Below are positions 62,081 to 64,000 of a stretch of 64,000 nt of DNA, one piece after another (within the stretch, counting starts at the first letter, position 1; the number at the start of each line of letters is the position of its first letter). The notes beneath the pieces were generated by a model. That model saw nothing but the letters and a program-made list of their open reading frames with translations. It was not told where the DNA came from and searched no databases. The position numbers and the translations under genes were made by a program. Origin of the DNA: Rhodohalobacter barkolensis (GTDB taxonomy: Bacteria; Bacteroidota; Rhodothermia; Balneolales; Balneolaceae); assembly GCF_002834295.1 (NCBI RefSeq), contig NZ_PISP01000001.1:1240001-1304000 (forward strand). The letters run 5' to 3'.

Positions 62081-62914
62081 CTATTCGTTCACCTTTACAT
62101 CGGTAACCGTCATTTTCATTGTCATTCCCTCATCACTTTCGAGCATACGCTCAAACTGCTCCATTTGAGGTTTAAGTTGACGTTCAATAGCCTCCCTTTG
62201 TCCTTCCGGCATCTGGCTTAGCTGTTTCTCCATTTCACGCATAGCTTTTCTCGCTTCAGCCATCTCCTCCTCGCTGAACTGTGATGAAATACCTCCGATC
62301 TTCATGGTCATAACCATGGGGATCGGATAGCTTGAGTGAACTTCATAATCATCCAGATTCATCTCCATACTCATATTTTGATCACCCTCCACAGTCTGTT
62401 CCATAAAGATTTTCCTTACATACATGTTGTTAGTTTCAATCCAGAAAGTGGCAGAATCAAATACAATTTCCATCTCTTCCATTTCCATTTCACTCTGATC
62501 CAGCGATTGAAGCAGTTCACGGTCATTCACATAAATTTTATACGTATTCATACCGTTTAGACTCTCTTCTGTAATGCTTTCCGCACCACGAATCAGCTCA
62601 ACCATCTGGTCAACGGAGCCGGCCATGGCGCTAAAATCCATCTCCATATCGTCTTCATTTTCAATATCAAGATAGGGTGTACCATTTTCGTTTGTCTTTT
62701 TTACATAGCGGGTTGTCATATCCGGTATCAGGCCGCCTTCATTCATTTGCATGGTCATCGTCAGAGTCTCAACATCAGATAACCACTCCGCATTTTTGCT
62801 CATCATCTCTTCAGCTAAACGATCGGCAGAAGGTTGAGCCAACGAAATTCCGGAAAATAGTAATGTTATTAAAAGGGCAGTAAACACCGTTTTGTAATAT
62901 TTTTTTACTCTCAT
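62081..62914 (-). CDS. Secreted methionine-rich LolA-like protein
   Basis: This 277-residue protein has a signal peptide (cleavage after GISLAQ, about residue 26). The fold looks like the LolA/outer-membrane lipoprotein carrier group: SDVETLTMTMQMNEG at the start, then repeated two-residue-periodic strands such as TYKIYVNDRELLQSL and VFDSATFWIETNNMYVRKIFMEQ. About 32 of 277 residues are Met by my count, and acidic residues are many. A Met/Glu-rich helical tail (about 205-265) is a separate module. Roles could include lipid or lipoprotein handling, copper binding or oxidant trapping. None is proven. Confidence 0.7.
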   Translation of the reverse strand: MRVKKYYKTVFTALLITLLFSGISLAQPSADRLAEEMMSKNAEWLSDVETLTMTMQMNEGGLIPDMTTRYVKKTNENGTPYLDIENEDDMEMDFSAMAGSVDQMVELIRGAESITEESLNGMNTYKIYVNDRELLQSLDQSEMEMEEMEIVFDSATFWIETNNMYVRKIFMEQTVEGDQNMSMEMNLDDYEVHSSYPIPMVMTMKIGGISSQFSEEEMAEARKAMREMEKQLSQMPEGQREAIERQLKPQMEQFERMLESDEGMTMKMTVTDVKVNE

Positions 62915-62998
62915 GTCTCTTTACAGTTCATTGATTTTTATGTGATTGTGATATGTTACATATTTGAATTCAAATATTGAAATACCTTACAATACTAT

Positions 62999-63385
62999 AT
63001 GCGTAAAGATGACATATTCACTGCCATGATTCATGAGGAGCTTGAACAGCATGAACGTTTTTTTCTGTTTCAGGAAAGGGAGCTTTTCAGAAGAAAGGAG
63101 TATCAAAAATTAGCGTCCAAATCTCTTCGACAAACAAGGATTTTTGCATTTTTCGTACTTATGACAATCGCTGCATTCTCACTGGTTAGTATAATGCACT
63201 TTGTGGAATTTGGCCAGCAAGGCGGGCTTTCCCGATTTGTTCTGGGCATACTTTCCTGGGCTTTTTCTATCGCTTCAGTCTTTTTTTACACTAAAAATGT
63301 ACTCGAAAAGAAGAAATGTATGGAGCGTGTGCTAAAACTACTTGAAGCACGCGAGCAATTTTACGATACTGCGGGTAATCCATAA
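62999..63385 (+). CDS. Small two-helix membrane protein
   Basis: This 128-residue protein has a charged N-terminal helix (about 1-48, rich in Glu/Arg/Lys), two transmembrane helices (about 50-70 and 78-98) and a basic C-terminal helix (KKKCMERVLKLLEAREQ). There is no recognised family. It is divergent from the Met-rich gene and may be co-transcribed with the DUF3185-like gene that follows. Confidence 0.6.
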   Translation: MRKDDIFTAMIHEELEQHERFFLFQERELFRRKEYQKLASKSLRQTRIFAFFVLMTIAAFSLVSIMHFVEFGQQGGLSRFVLGILSWAFSIASVFFYTKNVLEKKKCMERVLKLLEAREQFYDTAGNP

Positions 63386-63404
63386 ACTATTGATTGACAA
63401 TATT

Positions 63405-63611
63405 ATGCAAAAAATGATTTCTGCTGCGCTACTTATCGGAGGTTTGGTCCTCCTCTATTTCGGTTACCAGGAAACACAATCTTTAGGTAATGAAGTCAAT
63501 GAATTTGTAACCGGTTCGCCAGACGACCGCTCCATGTGGATGATGGGAGGTGGTGCAGCAATTGCTATTGCAGGACTGGTTGGTCTTGTGCGAGGTAAGA
63601 TCTTTAAATAA
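63405..63611 (+). CDS. DUF3185-like small membrane protein
   Basis: This 68-residue protein starts at the ATG at 63405 (MQKMISAALLIGGLVLLYFGYQ); a longer in-frame start inside the previous gene is not supported. It has two hydrophobic helices (about 4-20 and 48-65) separated by a polar loop (QSLGNEVNEFVTGSPDDRSMW), matching the DUF3185 layout. Function is unknown; family members are tiny inner-membrane proteins. Confidence 0.75.
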   Translation: MQKMISAALLIGGLVLLYFGYQETQSLGNEVNEFVTGSPDDRSMWMMGGGAAIAIAGLVGLVRGKIFK

Positions 63612-63712
63612 TGATACCTCTCATTTTGGATTTTTAACACCAAAAAACATCAATAACCGAGATTCCGGAGCTTCAGCTTTCCTTCAGAATTTATCAATAT
63701 CTTAAATTTGAT

Positions 63713-64000
63713 ATGAAAATTTTGATTGTAGAAGACAATCCGGATCTCCGTGAAAACATTCTCACCTACCTAAGCAGGGAAAACTACATCTGCGAAACAG
63801 CTGAAGATTATGAGCAGGGTTTCGACAAAATCATGTCACACACTTACGACGTGGTTTTAATCGATATCATGCTCCCCAAGGGCAACGGTTTACAGCTGCT
63901 CAGGGATTTGATTTCGGTTCACCCTCAAACCGGTTCAATTATCATATCTGCTCGTAACGCACTGGATGACAAAGTAACAGGTCTCGAAATTGGTGCGGAT
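63713..64000 (+). CDS. Response regulator, N-terminal part (cut by window end)
   Basis: Only the first 96 codons lie inside the window. They encode a receiver domain: the acidic pair in ILIVEDNPDL (about 3-12), the phospho-acceptor Asp in VVLIDIMLPKGNG (about 50) and the Thr/Ser strand SIIISARNA (about 76-84). The output domain is outside the window; OmpR-type is common for such genes. A kinase gene may follow downstream. Confidence 0.85.
   Translation, partial: MKILIVEDNPDLRENILTYLSRENYICETAEDYEQGFDKIMSHTYDVVLIDIMLPKGNGLQLLRDLISVHPQTGSIIISARNALDDKVTGLEIGAD

Noticed and set aside
63703-63710. TAAATTTG as a promoter box of the response regulator gene
   Set aside because: It lies 2 bases before the ATG with no -33 element, so transcription would start inside the gene.

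Overview
The window looks like chromosomal DNA of a Bacteroidota-type bacterium, most likely of the Balneola/Rhodohalobacter/Gracilimonas group. This assignment is an inference. It rests on a SusC/SusD polysaccharide locus driven by a FecI/FecR pair, several TonB-dependent receptors with carboxypeptidase-regulatory N-termini, an Hc1-type histone-like protein, many secreted lipoproteins, and promoters that fit the Bacteroidota TTTG / TAnnTTTG pattern (histone-like gene and tRNA-Asn). No rRNA, CRISPR array, transposase or prophage module was seen.

Layout. 1-2.4 kb: the C-terminal serine-hydrolase part of a longer protein, a two-domain cytidine deaminase and an amino-acid-kinase-like protein, apparently co-transcribed. 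2.6-3.6 kb: the histone-like gene, tRNA-Asn, a small GIY-YIG nuclease gene, and a broken tRNA-Asn copy carrying two 18-bp palindromes. 3.9-11.2 kb: two tandem AraC-type regulators, two tandem SnoaL-like secreted proteins (one soluble, one lipoprotein), an FAD-linked oxidase and a TonB receptor. 11.4-13.8 kb: small envelope proteins and a CPBP protease.

13.9-26.0 kb: a probable laminarin (beta-1,3-glucan) utilisation locus. A GH3 beta-glucosidase is divergent from sigma factor, FecR, SusC with STN domain, SusD, a PKD lipoprotein and a GH16 endoglucanase lipoprotein. SusC would sense the glycan, signal through FecR to the sigma factor, and import oligosaccharides made by GH16 and finished by GH3.

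26-39 kb: mostly housekeeping genes (GNAT, methyltransferase, Fni, SDR, CorA, adenosine deaminase, an iron-type binding lipoprotein, an EF-G paralogue, asparaginase, PolB-like exonuclease), with several palindromic intergenic elements. 39-44 kb: an outer-membrane barrel protein and a probable copper locus (Cys-rich small protein plus OprC/NosA-like receptor). 44-50 kb: a HisKA_2 kinase, two tandem serine hydrolases, a GlsB-type membrane protein and gamma-glutamyltransferase. 50-56 kb: a MerA-like flavoprotein operon and a probable zinc locus (small His/Cys protein, His/Asp lipoprotein, ZnuD-like receptor) with a palindrome at its 5' end. 56-64 kb: an LPG-synthase-like membrane protein, a CrtC/AttH-like lipocalin protein, an amidohydrolase, a small barrel protein, threonine dehydratase, a methionine-rich secreted protein, two small membrane proteins and the start of a response regulator cut by the window edge.
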